64,000 bases of DNA from Liopterus haemorrhoidalis (GCA_963971575.1 OZ020613.1:51640250-51704249), one strand, 5' to 3'; positions 21,931 to 33,242 are shown, counted from the stretch's first letter. Made by a program: numbers and translations. The notes: generated by a model from the letters alone, not told the origin.

Positions 21931-22569
21931 CTAGAAGTGTGATCGTTTGTGTTGCCCAACTTACACTGAACTACACCTCAGCTACGCTATGGCGTTCGTT
22001 TGTGTTCCGACACCTATACGTAAAGTGTTCGTGTTCGTTTGTATTTATAAACTTGTTCAGGACAGACCAAATCTACACTTGCTCGGGAGTGAATGTAGCT
22101 TCAGGCAACCAGTAAAAAGGCGGCAAACTTAATCTAACTTGGTTATAATCTGTATTTGGTCTAGCGGAAATTTTTATTTTACATCTATCTATCTATCTTA
22201 TATCGATCATGAATCAAGTAATATGAATAGAAGGAAAGTACTTTTCCTACAATGCTGGTAACTAATATAAATAAATTCAGAAGTTTTATAAAATCTGTCA
22301 AAACTTGAATTTTTATTATTTATTTTTATAAAATTTACTTCAGCATTTAAACTATTCATATTATCTTATTTATTTACTATTACTTTAGTACAAATTTGTT
22401 TAAAAAAGTGAGGTTATCAACTTTGTCTAGAAATGTCATTCGTCTGCCTAGGAAACCGTTCGTTTATATTCCTGTTTCGAGTAGTTCGGAAAAAGTTTTT
22501 AGTTGCACTGTGACGTCAGCTGCTCTTGTTCTGGACAAGTTTGGTGCAACACAAACGAACACACCTTAG
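21931..22569. mobile_element. possible MITE with GTTCGTTTGTGTTGC-type ends
   Basis: The left end (GTGTGATCGTTTGTGTTGC at 21937) is the near-complement of the right end (read from 22566, GTGTGTTCGTTTGTGTTGC). The flanks CTA and TTA are compatible with a diverged 3-bp duplication. Related GTTCGTTTGT words recur inside. No coding sequence was found. Boundaries and class are uncertain. Confidence 0.4.
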
Positions 22570-23762
22570 GTCGTGCGTTTCTACTTCACGACGCCGCGAT
22601 CGTGCTCCTTAAAGCAGGAACCTGGTCTATGTCAGGGAACATTGCAGGGTTCCGCACTTAACACCCAATAAATAATGATGGAAAATGCACACTCAACATC
22701 AATTTTATTATTAACGCCATATAACAAACTATATTATTTGGTAGTAAAATTTTTTTCAACATCTTTTGTATTGTTTATTCATATTCCGAAATAATTTTAA
22801 GTAAAAAATTAATTAAACGAGCAGAACGTTGTTTATTTTTATTATAAAATACAAACAAACGAAACAATAACAACATTTTTATTGATAAAAAAATTAATTG
22901 ATGACATAAAAAAATCATTTGTAATACAATGTTTACATACAAAGCGATAAAAATCTTTTGCTGATTTTTACAATTATTACTTGCTTATTTAAATATCTCA
23001 TTAAGGAAATATAATTATATTAAAAAATAAGAAAAAGAAGAAATTAATATTTAATTTCGCGGTTTGTGTGCTTGAAAATAATTAGAAAACAAAATAAGGA
23101 ATAATATTTACTTTTTATGTAAAGAAAGAAAATTAAGGACAACGTTTTTTATTTCCCTATTTTTTTACAAGCGCCAGTCTTATGTAAATCAGAAATATAA
23201 TGTGTCAAGAAGTTGATATTGGGATTCCGATAAAATATACTCGATTAAGATTAGCACTATGGACAAGAAAAATAGTTCCCCTGGACCTTATTCGCGCTGC
23301 CCAACGTTGTGGTAGGTGTCTTTTTTTACCTGTAGCGCACTATACAACTTATAAATGTGCTTAATAATTACGGTGAGACACTCTTGATCAGCAAATTTCG
23401 AGATATTGAGCTTAAGAAAATATTCACTATATTCAAGGTAAAGAAAACGTTTATGTAATTTTTATAAAAAAAGACTTCTGAAAATAACAAAATTCAGATA
23501 CATTTTTCTCAAAAATTAATAGATGTGTTACGGAAGCGTTACTTTTCTTCAATTTTGAAGTGATTATGATGAATAGTTTTTTCCACAAAGCTGTTCGTTT
23601 TTTCGTTCTCACTTCACAAAACTACCCCTTTAAATTTAAATTCTGATAATAAATATAGCTTATTAACTGCCCCGGATTCACCCACAGAAGGGTTGAAAAG
23701 AAAATCGGTTCAGAATGTCCAATCATTTTGGCTTTATGCCTGTACAGACAGACATACTTTGA

Positions 23763-23766
<4 letters not shown>
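22570..23766. other. no gene seen
   Basis: Long AT-rich stretch. A short ACAGACAGACATA word at 23743-23756 may be the end of another (GACA)n repeat copy. Confidence 0.4.

Positions 23767-23809
<43 letters not shown>
23767..23809. repeat. (TA)n microsatellite
   Basis: About twenty TA units next to the left end of a mariner element, which itself targets TA. Confidence 0.95.
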
Positions 23810-23811
<2 letters not shown>

Positions 23812-23819
23812 GGTCGTCG

Positions 23820-24675
23820 AAGGATGAAATTTGTAGTTAGTAATATTGCCAACTTTAATAGCTTATTATTTGATATTGGCTTAACATTTTACCATTCTGT
23901 ATTTTTTTTTTTTTTTATTGTTGGAAAGTTACACATATCGCCTGTTTAAAGAAATCTTTGTATGCTCTAAATAATATCAAAAACTTTTTTTAAAAATAAA
24001 TTTTGTTGAAAATGAAACGGTCGGAAATTCGCACTATTATGAAGTATGAGTTCTTACGTGGAACTACGGCATCGCAGACCGCGCGAACCATTAATATTGT
24101 ATTTGGCTCTAGTGTTACTACGCAGCAGACAATATCAAATTGGTTCGCCAAATTTCGTAAAGGTAACTTAAAAACAAAAAAAAAAACAAAAAAAAAAAAC
24201 TGGCTCATCGATCGCAGCAGAAACATACTGCAACCAACTGGACGAAATGATGCAAAATCTTAAAGAAAAACAGCCTAGATTGGTCAACAGATCGACTCCT
24301 ATCTTATTGCATGATAACCCTAGACCACACACTGCACAAATGACTGGGGTAAAACTACAGGAATTGGAGTTGGAACTTCTTCATCGTCCTCCATACTCAC
24401 TAGACCTAGCCCCCACTGACTACCACTTCTTCCAAAATTTGGACAACTTTTTAATAGGAAAACAGTTTGATTCCGACAATGCTGTAAAACTGGCCTTCCA
24501 GGAATTCATTGACTCTCGTCCGCCAGGGTTATATATACCACCGGCCTGAACAACCTGCCGCTTAAACGGCAAAAGTATATAGACAATATAGGTGCATACG
24601 TTGATGAATAAAATAATTCCTTATATTTGTAAGCTATCAACCAACTTTGCATTTTTTTCTACAAATTTCATCCTT
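23820..24675 (+). mobile_element. mariner element with internal deletion
   Basis: The ends AAGGATGAAATTTGTAG and CTACAAATTTCATCCTT are perfect 17-bp inverted repeats. The TA context on the left is blurred by the microsatellite. The 0.86 kb length fits a deleted mariner. Confidence 0.8.
24012..24549 (+). pseudogene. mariner transposase pseudogene (N- and C-terminal parts)
   Basis: The N-terminal helix-turn-helix reads MKRSEIRTIMKYEFLRGTTA, then TTQQTISNWFAKFRKG. After A-rich expansion and a deletion, a second frame (24247-24549) gives LLHDNPRPHTAQ and PPYSLDLAPTDYHFF, with the second and third catalytic Asp 34 residues apart (DD34D). The first Asp is lost. It stops at 24547-24549. Confidence 0.8.
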
Positions 24676-24676
24676 G

Positions 24677-24826
24677 CCATTTAAGAGGCAGGTTATTCAG
24701 GCCGGTGGTATAAAACCCTGGCGGACGAGAGTCAATGAATACCTGGAAGGCCAGTTTTACAGCATTGTCCGAATTAGACTGTTTTCTTATTAAAAAGTTG
24801 TCCAAATTGCGGAAGAAGTGGTTTCA
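24677..24826 (-). repeat. inverted partial copy of the mariner 3' region
   Basis: Reverse complement of 24420-24573 with a few percent difference, including GTCCGCCAGGGTT and CACCGGCCTGAA. It sits immediately right of the mariner terminus, so the locus is tail to tail. Confidence 0.85.
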
Positions 24827-24899
24827 ATCTTCATTTATTCAGATAGTGTTATTTTTATGAAATATTAACCTAAATTTAACCAAAAAAGAAGTGTAAATA

Positions 24900-25084
24900 A
24901 TTATCACGAAAAGCGAGGGACTTCATGGCACACAAAGTTCATTTTTTAGTGTATCATGAAGTCCCTTTAACACTTTTTTTTAGAGTGTATGTATCTACAG
25001 ATAGAAAAAACTGCATTAAAACGGATCAGCAGTTTTCGAGTGAAAAGCACACATACGGACAGGCAGACAGACAAACGTTGCCAT
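24900..25084 (+). repeat. short repeat ending in GACAGGCAGACAGACA
   Basis: A fragment with TTTTCGAGTGAAAAGCACAC before a GACA run. It is related in style to the (GACA)n family but not closely. An inverted AGGGACTTCATG / CATGAAGTCCC pair lies at 24915-24966. Confidence 0.4.
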
Positions 25085-25482
25085 TTATATATTTATTTAT
25101 TTATTTATTTATTTATTTATACTTCTGGGATGATCAACAGGAACGAGTTCCCAATAAAAGATCATCACTCATAACAAATTAGTACATATGGTTGCATCAG
25201 AAATTGTAAATAATGTGTACAAAAAAGTATTTAAGCTAATTAAACATATTGTAAAAAAAAAAAAAAAATTATATAATAATCATAACAAATGCATGAACAT
25301 ACATAATGATGTATAGAAACTTATTTAAGCATAATTTTGAAAAGCAAAATTTTGAAAAGCAAGATAATAACACTTAACTATTTTTTTTCCTTATTTTTTT
25401 CTATTTAATCGAGGAACATGTAAATCATAAATTTTAGTAATAATTAAATAAATTTCAGTAAGAATTAAATAAACATATTATG
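25085..25482 (-). repeat. LINE 3' UTR with (AAAT)n tail
   Basis: On the minus strand the LINE stop is followed by AT-rich UTR, then GGGAACTCGTTCC, and an AAAT tail (plus-strand ATTT repeats at 25092-25121). Confidence 0.6.
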
Positions 25483-26238
25483 TCAACCACCAATATTAGT
25501 ATTATCCTTAAGATATAATCTGATCTTTTTACAGTATGTTGAGAGTGTGTCATTAAAGATATCAACTGTATCAATATCGTTTACTAAAGAACACATTCTA
25601 TTAACCGGAGCATTAGCTGCTAGATTATTTTTGGCCGTTGACAGTTGAAACACATATTTAGTACGAGTATTATAATTCGGCACATGCAAGTGTATCAGAC
25701 TAGAAAAATGATCGTTATCAAAATGATTATTTACGATTTTGTAAATTTGCTTTGCATCAGATAAGTCTCTTCTCTGCTTCAAACTTAACATATTGAAAAA
25801 GACAAGTTTTGAGTTGTAACTTTCTGAAATTAAATGTGCATTGCCAGTTTTGTAACACAAATGTTTTAAAAACTTTTTTTGTATTCTTTCAATTTTAAGA
25901 TACCAATTTTGATAAAAAGGATTCCATATACTGGAACAATATTCAAGATGTGATTGTACATATGCAAAATATAAAGATTTTAGAGCAAGAGGATTAGAGA
26001 AATACTTAGTACACCTTAAAATGTATCCCAGATTACGTAAACTCTTATTTACACAGGATTGTATATGATAATTAAAATTCAGTTTTTCGTCAAAAAATAT
26101 TCCTAAGTCTTTGACATACTCTACTCTAGTTAAGTTGTGCTTATCTATATTGTACATGTGTAAAATTTTGTGTTTAGCTCTTGAAAATGTTAGAAATTGG
26201 CATTTCTTAAAATTTAATATATGTATAGAAGTTACCAC
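25483..26238 (-). pseudogene. LINE reverse transcriptase C-terminal half, open frame
   Basis: A continuous frame of about 250 codons covers the region after the RT active site of a Jockey/I-like LINE. It contains VEYVKDLGIFFDEKLNFNYH, then LYFAYVQSHLEYCSSIWNP and RIQKKFLKHLCY. The active-site box (YADD-type) is missing; the copy is truncated at about 26240. The first codon is GTG, not ATG, so this is a 5'-truncated frame, not a real start. The frame has no stop, so the insertion may be fairly young, but it cannot work alone. Confidence 0.75.
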
Positions 26239-26239
26239 A

Positions 26240-26777
26240 ACGTTGAGCAGTTATAGGTCTCCAAGGGAACCTTTTGTTTAAGTGGACCTAATAGTACAAT
26301 ATGAAACACTCATACCAACAACGATAAGAAAATAATATTATAAAACAGAAACCTGTTATTAAAATTAATTTTACGAAGACTAAAAACAATATTCTAATTG
26401 CATAATACATGCAGCAAAGCTTAACGTATGCTGACCACAAACAGCAGTGCAGATAAGGAAACTACTACCATAATATAACAATTTACACCTCGGATTACAG
26501 CGGATTACATTCCACTTACAAGATGTAACTGCCGATAGAAGTGGGTCGCCCTACTAGCTCAGTCCAAAGAAAGGGGACAAACACTTCAAATACAAGGGGA
26601 AACTTGGTCTAGAATATGACATTTTTAGAAATCAGTTTATTAATTTCTATTAATTAGTGTCTCTGTCCCAAATGGTATACATGAATCTTTTTCTGGATGA
26701 TTTTTATGTTAACTTTATTTAAATCTGCTTTAAATGTTATTTAACTTAATTTACACTTTATTTAAACTTGATGTGAA
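26240..26777. other. no gene seen
   Basis: AT-rich spacer between the truncated LINE and the tandem-duplicated repeat; no motif found. Confidence 0.4.
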
Positions 26778-27791
26778 ATTGATGTGAAGTGTGAATTTTC
26801 ACACATTTCAGGGTTTTGCAGGTATATAGTAAGTGAATGATGATTATTATATTATATTATATTATATGGGATGCCAAAACAAATTTTATATTAAAATATT
26901 TTTTTGTTAATTTTAATTCGAACGCCTAATACCATTATTTAGGTTTCTAAATACGTGCAGTATTTTTTTTATTTTTTATATAGCAAGGTTCATTAAGATT
27001 TTAAAAATTGCGCCTATGGCTTCCATTGGTTGTTATACGTTCCGTCCCTCTGATTTCATGTACATTGAAACAGAATTAAATTATAATTTAAACAATTTCC
27101 AGTGGTTATTAAATTTACGCTTTTAAAAATTAAATGCAACATTTGCCAAAATACAACTAGAATTTTGAAAAAATAATTTAAACAATAAAAAATTTAAAAA
27201 AAAAACAAAAAATAATGTTGTCTCTTCTCGCAGAGTTCGATCCCTTTCGGATCGAGTAACTTGGGTGAAAAGACAGCATCAAAACCACTACACCAGCATA
27301 CACGTTCTAGTGTAGTGTGTTACAAAGTTATAACTTGTGTACATTATAAGCCAAAATTCACAAAAAATGCGTTTTTTTCCAAAAACGTAATCTGATCAAA
27401 AATTCCTGTTGTACTATTCCGGTTCACACCAATGTACATTACTTAGAATTTTTTCAGATTTTTAGTTTAATCCATCTGGGCTACAGGGTGTGGGACAAAA
27501 TTTTTTTTGCACTATTTTGGCAAAAATCGCTTCAAAATAATTCATTTTGCAAAAATAAAAATTTGATCGTTAATCCACGTACCAAGGGCTTTCATTTGAT
27601 ACCCTACTCAGAATTATGAAAAAATATTTTTTTTTTCGATGGATATGGATATATTTTTTAGGGGGATATGTTTTTTAGATGTTTTAGTATTTTTCCTATG
27701 TGCGGGTCAAAGAGTTGTATAAGCATGCCAAATTTCAACTCTCTAGGTTTAGCCGTTTGGCTACAATTTTTACCGAACAGACAGACAGACT

Positions 27792-27822
<31 letters not shown>

Positions 27823-27873
27823 GACAAAATGACGGTATAAGGGTTTTTTGGTCATACCTACAAAACCCTAAAA
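26778..27873 (+). repeat. 1.1 kb repeat, tandem unit A
   Basis: It starts ATTGATGTGAAGTGTGAATT and ends with a (GACA)n run (27777-27822) and a hairpin GGGTTTT...AAAACCC (27841-27870). It matches unit B over its whole length with scattered differences and indels. Its order is 5' AT-rich part, tRNA-like module, GTACTATTCCGGTTCACACC, TTTCATTTGATACC, GCGGGTCAAAGAG, (GACA)n, hairpin. Confidence 0.85.
27232..27305 (-). ncRNA. tRNA-like module in unit A (A/B-box-like)
   Basis: On the minus strand GTATGCTGGTGTAGTGGT resembles a Pol III A box and GGGATCGAACTC a degenerate B box about 45 nt later. T-runs follow downstream. It does not fold into a good acceptor stem by eye, so this is a relic or SINE-like promoter, not a working tRNA gene. 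Confidence 0.4.
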
Positions 27874-28957
27874 ATTGATGTGAAGTGTGAATTTTCACAT
27901 ATTGCAGGGTTTCGCAAGTGTATAATAAGTGAAGGCTGAGTGTGTAGGACAAATTTTGCTTTGTAGTAATCAAGGCAAAAAGAACGATATTTTTAAAATA
28001 ATTTATCGTCTGTTAATCTAAAAGCTTTAAAAACAAATTTTATGTTAAAATATTTTTTTTTTTTAATTTTAATTCGATTACCTAATACCATTATTTAGGT
28101 TTTTAAATATGTGCAGTATTTTTTTATATAGCAAGGTCCATTGATTTTAAAAGATTTTGAAAATTGCGCCTGTGGCTAAAACAACTAATGGAGGTTGTTT
28201 TAAGACATATGCTCCACCCCTCTGGTTTCGTATACATGACACTTAGAATGAAAATATAATACCAATAATTCCAACTGGTTATTAAATTTACGCTCTTAAA
28301 AATTAAATGCAACATTAGCCAAAATAAAACTAGAATTTTGACAAAATAATTTAAACAAAATAAAAATGGGAAAAAAACAAAAAATAAAATTGTCTCCTCT
28401 GCCCGGGAGCGAACCCTAGTTTGCTGCGTAGCAAGCGAGCAAGCTAACCATTAGACCAGGATACGCCTTGTAGTATAGTGTGTTACATAACTATAACTTT
28501 TGTACATCAACATACGTCAACAAAAAAACACAACAAATGTGTTATTTTCCGAAAACATAATCTGATTCAAAATTCCTGTTGTACTATTCCGGTTCACACC
28601 ATGTACATTACTTAGAATTTTTTCACATTTTTAGTTTAAACCATCTAGGCTAATACAATTTTTTTTGCACAATTTTGATAAAAATCGCGTCAAAATAATT
28701 TATTTGATACCCTACTCAGAATATATATATATATATATTTTCGATGAGCACGTATTTTTTATATTTTTAGGTGGATATGTTTTTTAGATGTTTTAGTATT
28801 TTTCCTATGTGCGGGTCAAAGAGTTGTATAAGCACGCCAAATTTCAACTCTCTAAGTTTAGCCGGTTGGCTACAATTTTTACCGAACAGACAGACGGACA
28901 GACGACAAAATGACGGTATAAGGGTTTTTTGGTCATACCTACAAAACCCTAAAAATT
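27874..28957 (+). repeat. 1.1 kb repeat, tandem unit B
   Basis: A direct copy of unit A offset by about 1,085-1,096 bp. The (GACA)n run is much shorter (28887-28905) and an AT microsatellite is present at 28722-28738. The terminal hairpin is conserved at 28920-28951. Confidence 0.85.
28397..28468 (-). ncRNA. tRNA-like module in unit B (A/B-box-like)
   Basis: On the minus strand GTATCCTGGTCTAATGGTTA fits an A box and AGGGTTCGCTCCCGGGC a B box. Between them GCTTGCT/AGCAAAC can pair. T-runs follow 12-20 nt downstream. The boxes are closer to consensus than in unit A, but the middle is quite different. The acceptor ends do not pair well. Confidence 0.5.
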
Positions 28958-28959
28958 TA

Positions 28960-29540
28960 ACATGACGTTAATTTGAACGCATTTCTTAGAAAATGCACCC
29001 GAATATCTCAAAAAACAAACTATTACAAGTAGCGGCAACTACATCAGAGCACTTAATTTAGATTAATATAAGCTAATAAAAACTTATTATTCCCTACAAA
29101 AGCCCATCATCAGAAAGTTCTACAGAAACATATACCGTAATTTGGGACAAATATGTTTTGTTATTTTTAATTTTATCCAGTCCATTAATAAAATATAAAC
29201 AAATTTTATAAAGTAAATAATTCGCTTAGTATTTGTAAAAAACAAGTTTTTTCTATATACACAGTACGTAAAAATAAAATTATAAATTACTGTTATGGCG
29301 TAAAAACAACACATTAATATTTAGTCATTTAAAACATATAATTTCTAATAGTTTCGCCATAACTAAAATAATCTTTATTAGTTTATTACTCCTGGCCGAA
29401 TTTGGTTATCATATTTTTTCTGCATGTAAAAAAGAAACGATGTTCTAGGATTCTGTTCTAGGTTCAAACATTCGAAACCGGGTAATCTGGGAACTAATTA
29501 GTTTTTGGAAACAAAAAAATACACCGAAAATACCTAAAAT
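28960..29540. other. no gene seen
   Basis: AT-rich stretch with no terminal repeats or coding signal. Confidence 0.4.
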
Positions 29541-30175
29541 GGACCCTGGGACTCAACAGACAAACACCAACTTATATCCTACTGGAAGAATCCAAAGAAA
29601 ATAACAGGGAGAAGAGCCTTGAAATATGAAGAGCGAGTTATATTGACCAAAAACACAATATTAGAAGAGTGCTGGAAAGAGAGAGAGAAGATGAAAACCG
29701 ATACCAAATGGGGAATGAAACTAGAAAAATATTACGAACGGTTTTTCATAGAAGAGGTCACAAAAAGAAGAAGAGAAGGTCAACAGATGACAAACATAAT
29801 AGTAGAATGGACCAAGAAGTTCAGTTACAAGAACAGTATAACAGAATACAAGATTCTACATATAACAAATTGTACAAAGATATAACCACTATTGGATTAC
29901 CCAGATACCTGGCAGAAGAAACGAGGAACCAGAAGCTAATCGCAAGATTCAGATATGGCAACGAGGAGAGGGTAAACAATTATTGGATGGAAGAAACGGT
30001 GAAAATATGTAGAATCTGTAGAAAAGAACAAGAAACAATAGACCCTAAAACAATAAAAACCTAAGAAACTGTGAAGGAATGCAGCCAGAACCACGAAAAA
30101 CAGAAGACCTACTAGACGACTCGGGAAGAGGCCTAGACTGGATGAAAGCAGTCTTGAAAAGAAGAACAAAATGAA
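29541..30175 (+). pseudogene. LINE C-terminal fragment with CCHC knuckle
   Basis: Readable pieces are RRALKYEERVILTKNTILEE, EECWKEREKM, then IARFRYGNEERVNNYW, a broken knuckle CRICRKEQETIDP, and finally DWMKAVLKRRTK with a stop at 30170-30172. This is the same C-terminal architecture as 21310-21910 (R-F/L-R-x-GNEER box, then knuckle). Frameshifts and stops make it a relic. The RT domain is absent. Confidence 0.65.
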
Positions 30176-30189
30176 TTATTATGTATCAT

Positions 30190-32110
30190 AGTATATATGT
30201 TATGGACCAAGTGTTAAATAGGACAGTATTCACAATGTCCAGACATTATGAATAATTCCCAAAACAATCGGGCAAGATAATAAATGTTACAAAAAATATT
30301 AAACTGCCCGGGCATTATGAATACTGCTCTGTAACCGTTGAGCAGAGTGATTAAAGCAGTTTCTGTTTACATAACTTTTCTTTATTTACGTATTAAATCT
30401 TTACAAACGTATTAACAAATTAACAAAATTAAACAGCACAGCAGAACCCTTAAGAAATAAACAACAAAATAAAAAATATTTAAAATAAATGAAGAAAATA
30501 AAACTTTAGGTACTCTAGTAATAAAATTAATTCGTACCAACATAACAAAAAAACAATTTTAAGAAGTTAACAATTATAACACAGCCCAACAGACATTTTG
30601 GTGCCTGCGAGTTTTTAACTGTCTCTAGGGAATTTTTGGGCACAGAATCCAAAATAGCCGTCAGATTTGGTCTATCAGATCTAGTTTTTGAGATACGCTA
30701 TAGCCTCTTTTACAATAGAATATCTTATTTCTTAACTTGTGTATTTTTCACGTTATTACTGTTACTATTTGCTCCAACTGTCAGTTACAAGCACAAAAGA
30801 GACAAAGTAAGGTATTTATTTCACAAAATAGATAAATATACATTCATCACTTATCACTTAAAAATGTTCTTATGTACGACTTTCTAGCATGGAGTTTACC
30901 AGAACAGTCTTTCTGTAGGCCATCATGTGGCTATCTTATCTTCCTTGATATCTATCTTCCATAGTTTTATGTCCTGAGGGAATCTTTCCCCCGGTTCTTC
31001 ACTAAAATCACCTAGGTTTTCTGGTAAGTGGTCATAATACAACCGAGAATATTAAAGTTGGAAAGCATATTTACATATCCACTAATTCTCTGCCTTATTA
31101 TTTCCAAGAAAATTTTGTACTACTTGAATAAATGAACACCAAGAATTAGATTTAATCTCGTTCATTGATGCGGTTGCATTGGATTGTGGATCTTCAATAG
31201 GTTGCCTTATCTGAGGACCATGAAATATTCTGGCTTTCAGTTTTTCACAGTTAATCCCACGAAATTTACGTGTCAAGTAGCCTACACAAAGTCCATCTCG
31301 ATTTAAAGCCTTCAAAAATTGCTACATAAGCCCAAACTTGTTATGCAAGGGTGGAAATATAATTTTCTCTCTCGCAACCAAAGATTCGTTGACAACGTTT
31401 TGTTTTTCTTGAATTATGACATTTCTTAATGGAAATCACCCAATTTCTGTTAACCCAGTGCTGATCCTTAGCTCTGCTGTCCCAAAGACATAAAAAACAA
31501 GTATATTTTGTATATCTACTTTGCTATCCAAGGAGGAAGTTTACCGTTTTTACATAAAAAACTAAAATCAATTAGTCTATATCTCAAAAACTAGAGCTGT
31601 TACGAAAAAGAGTCAGGTATTATTGGAATCAGCACATCAAAAATATCCAAAATAAGTTATTACATTTCCGGCACCAAGATAAAAAAAAAAACATTCTTGG
31701 GCAGTGTAATCATTAAGAAACAAAGATAACCAACTTAATAACTTTATTTGGCATTATTTATTTATTTTTTTTTTAATACTTTCTCTTATTTAGTATTGAA
31801 CCTTTACTTGCGTATTATCAATATAACAAAATTAAGCAGTAACTGCAGAACCATTAAGAAATAAACAACTCAATAATAATTATTAATAATAGTTAAAGAA
31901 AATACCGCTTATCGGAAACTAATAACCGTCAACATTATTAAAGTGCCCAGCAGTATTGTAGCACTATTTATAATGACCAGACAATGTGATAAAATATCAT
32001 ACATAAATACATATTTATTATCTTGCCCGATTGTTTTGGGCATTGTTCATAATGTCAGGGCATTGTGAATACTGCCCGGATTAATCAGTTGGTCCACAAC
32101 ATATATAAAT
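30190..32110 (-). mobile_element. unclassified inverted-repeat element (about 1.9 kb)
   Basis: The ends 30195-30285 and 32018-32105 are imperfect reverse complements over about 85 bp, including GGACCAA, CAGTATTCACAATG and AAAACAATCGGGCAAGATAA. Several copies of a GGGCA-N10-TGCCC interrupted palindrome sit near both ends (30221-30240, 30241-30260, 30309-30329, 31943-31964, 32038-32056, 32058-32077). A 130-bp direct repeat lies inside (30377-30510 and 31782-31910). No target duplication could be fixed, so the superfamily is open. Confidence 0.6.
30900..31440 (-). pseudogene. relic of an arthropod repeat-associated protein of unknown function
   Basis: Minus-strand blocks in two or three frames are VARERIIFPPLHNKFGLM, then a stop, FLKALNRDGLCVGYLTRKFR, ARIFHGPQIRQP, SWCSFIQVVQNFLGNNKAEN, a stop, and then YDHLPENLGDFSEEPGERFP and MEDRYQGR. 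To my memory a protein with this order of blocks is repeated in many arthropod genomes as an uncharacterised protein. Its place inside an inverted-repeat element suggests transposon cargo. Function unknown; stops and frameshifts make it dead. Confidence 0.5.
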
Positions 32111-32689
32111 GAAGCAGTATGCAAAACCAATTCTTTCAAAGCCGAAAGGCACGAAATAAATTTATTTTAAAAAAAATAGTTTTTTTGAACTAGTTGTACT
32201 AGCCGATTCCGGCAAGATCGATTTTTAAAACTCAAAATTAACATTATCTAATTTCAAGTTGATAGTGATAAAGTTAAGTATATTATGCTTAATAAGTAAA
32301 ATTAACTTAACCTGTTATATTATTACGGCATTTATGTCAAAACATATTATAACTATTAAATACGCAGTCTAATTTACTTGTCAAGTAGAGTTATTTACAT
32401 TTCATGCAACTGAATATTTCAACTTAATTAATTATAATCTCAGATCCCTAAATATATGGAGAACTTATGTTAGTGAGGCCGAAATTTAACCTAAATGACG
32501 GGAAACATCAAGAAAATTAGTGTGTTTTTTGTTACATAACAGTGTAACATAAAAGGTGACAATTCAGATAACATTTTTAAAAAATTATGGACATTTTTAT
32601 CGAATTATAAAGAGGTCCCAAAATGAGATGATTTTAATTTTTTAGCAAAACACATTTTTAACGACCTCTAACATATATAAAAGAGTCCA
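32111..32689. other. no gene seen
   Basis: AT-rich spacer between the inverted-repeat element and the inverted (GACA)n repeat. Confidence 0.4.
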
Positions 32690-33045
32690 CGAATTGAGGT
32701 CCCTACATGACTATCAAAACGTCATGTAGGGACCTCAACATGACGTTTTGATTATTTTTAACATGATTTCTGTCGGTCTGTCTGTCTGTCTGTCTGTCTG
32801 TCTGTGTACACGTGCAAAGCAAATTCGTCTAAAAGGATTTTTATGAAACTTATAATTTATTTAAGCTTTTGACATCAATGGCACGAGTTGATCAACTTTT
32901 GGTAAAAATCGGTTAACTAGAAATGGGAGTTTACTCGTGTCAGTTTTAAGATTTTTGCGAATATTTCACAACAGAGAAATATTTCAACAAAATATTAGAT
33001 AACAAAATAAAAATAACAAAAGTTGCTAACAACTTTTATTTGAGA
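32690..33045 (-). repeat. dispersed repeat with GTCT run and terminal hairpin, copy 2
   Basis: Inverted match to 18150-18500. The (GTCT)n run is at 32776-32805. The outer end folds as a perfect 16-bp hairpin, GAGGTCCCTACATGAC at 32696-32711 with its complement at 32721-32736. Confidence 0.75.
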
Positions 33046-33056
33046 ATTTTTTTTTA

Positions 33057-33110
33057 CCAGATTTCAAAATCTAGTTTCGCCTAAACGTTTGGAATAGCCT
33101 ATATATGCTG
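33057..33110. repeat. short dispersed repeat
   Basis: Similar to 1180-1235, with the same AGATTTCAAAATCTAGTT core. Confidence 0.4.
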
Positions 33111-33242
33111 TTCACTTTTGTAAAAACAAACTAAGAGGAAATTTTGAATTCAATAGTTTGCACCTTTAAAATTGGATTGGTTGGTATTAAAAAATGGTAA
33201 AAAAATATCGCCTGTATGTCTGAGTGATTGTTTAAAATATAA

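Noticed and set aside
23728..23949. 73-codon frame
   Set aside because: It is generated by the (TA)n run (Tyr-Ile repeats).
27226..28470. True tRNA genes in the tandem units
   Set aside because: A and B boxes are present but acceptor stems do not pair and the anticodon arm is irregular; reported only as tRNA-like.
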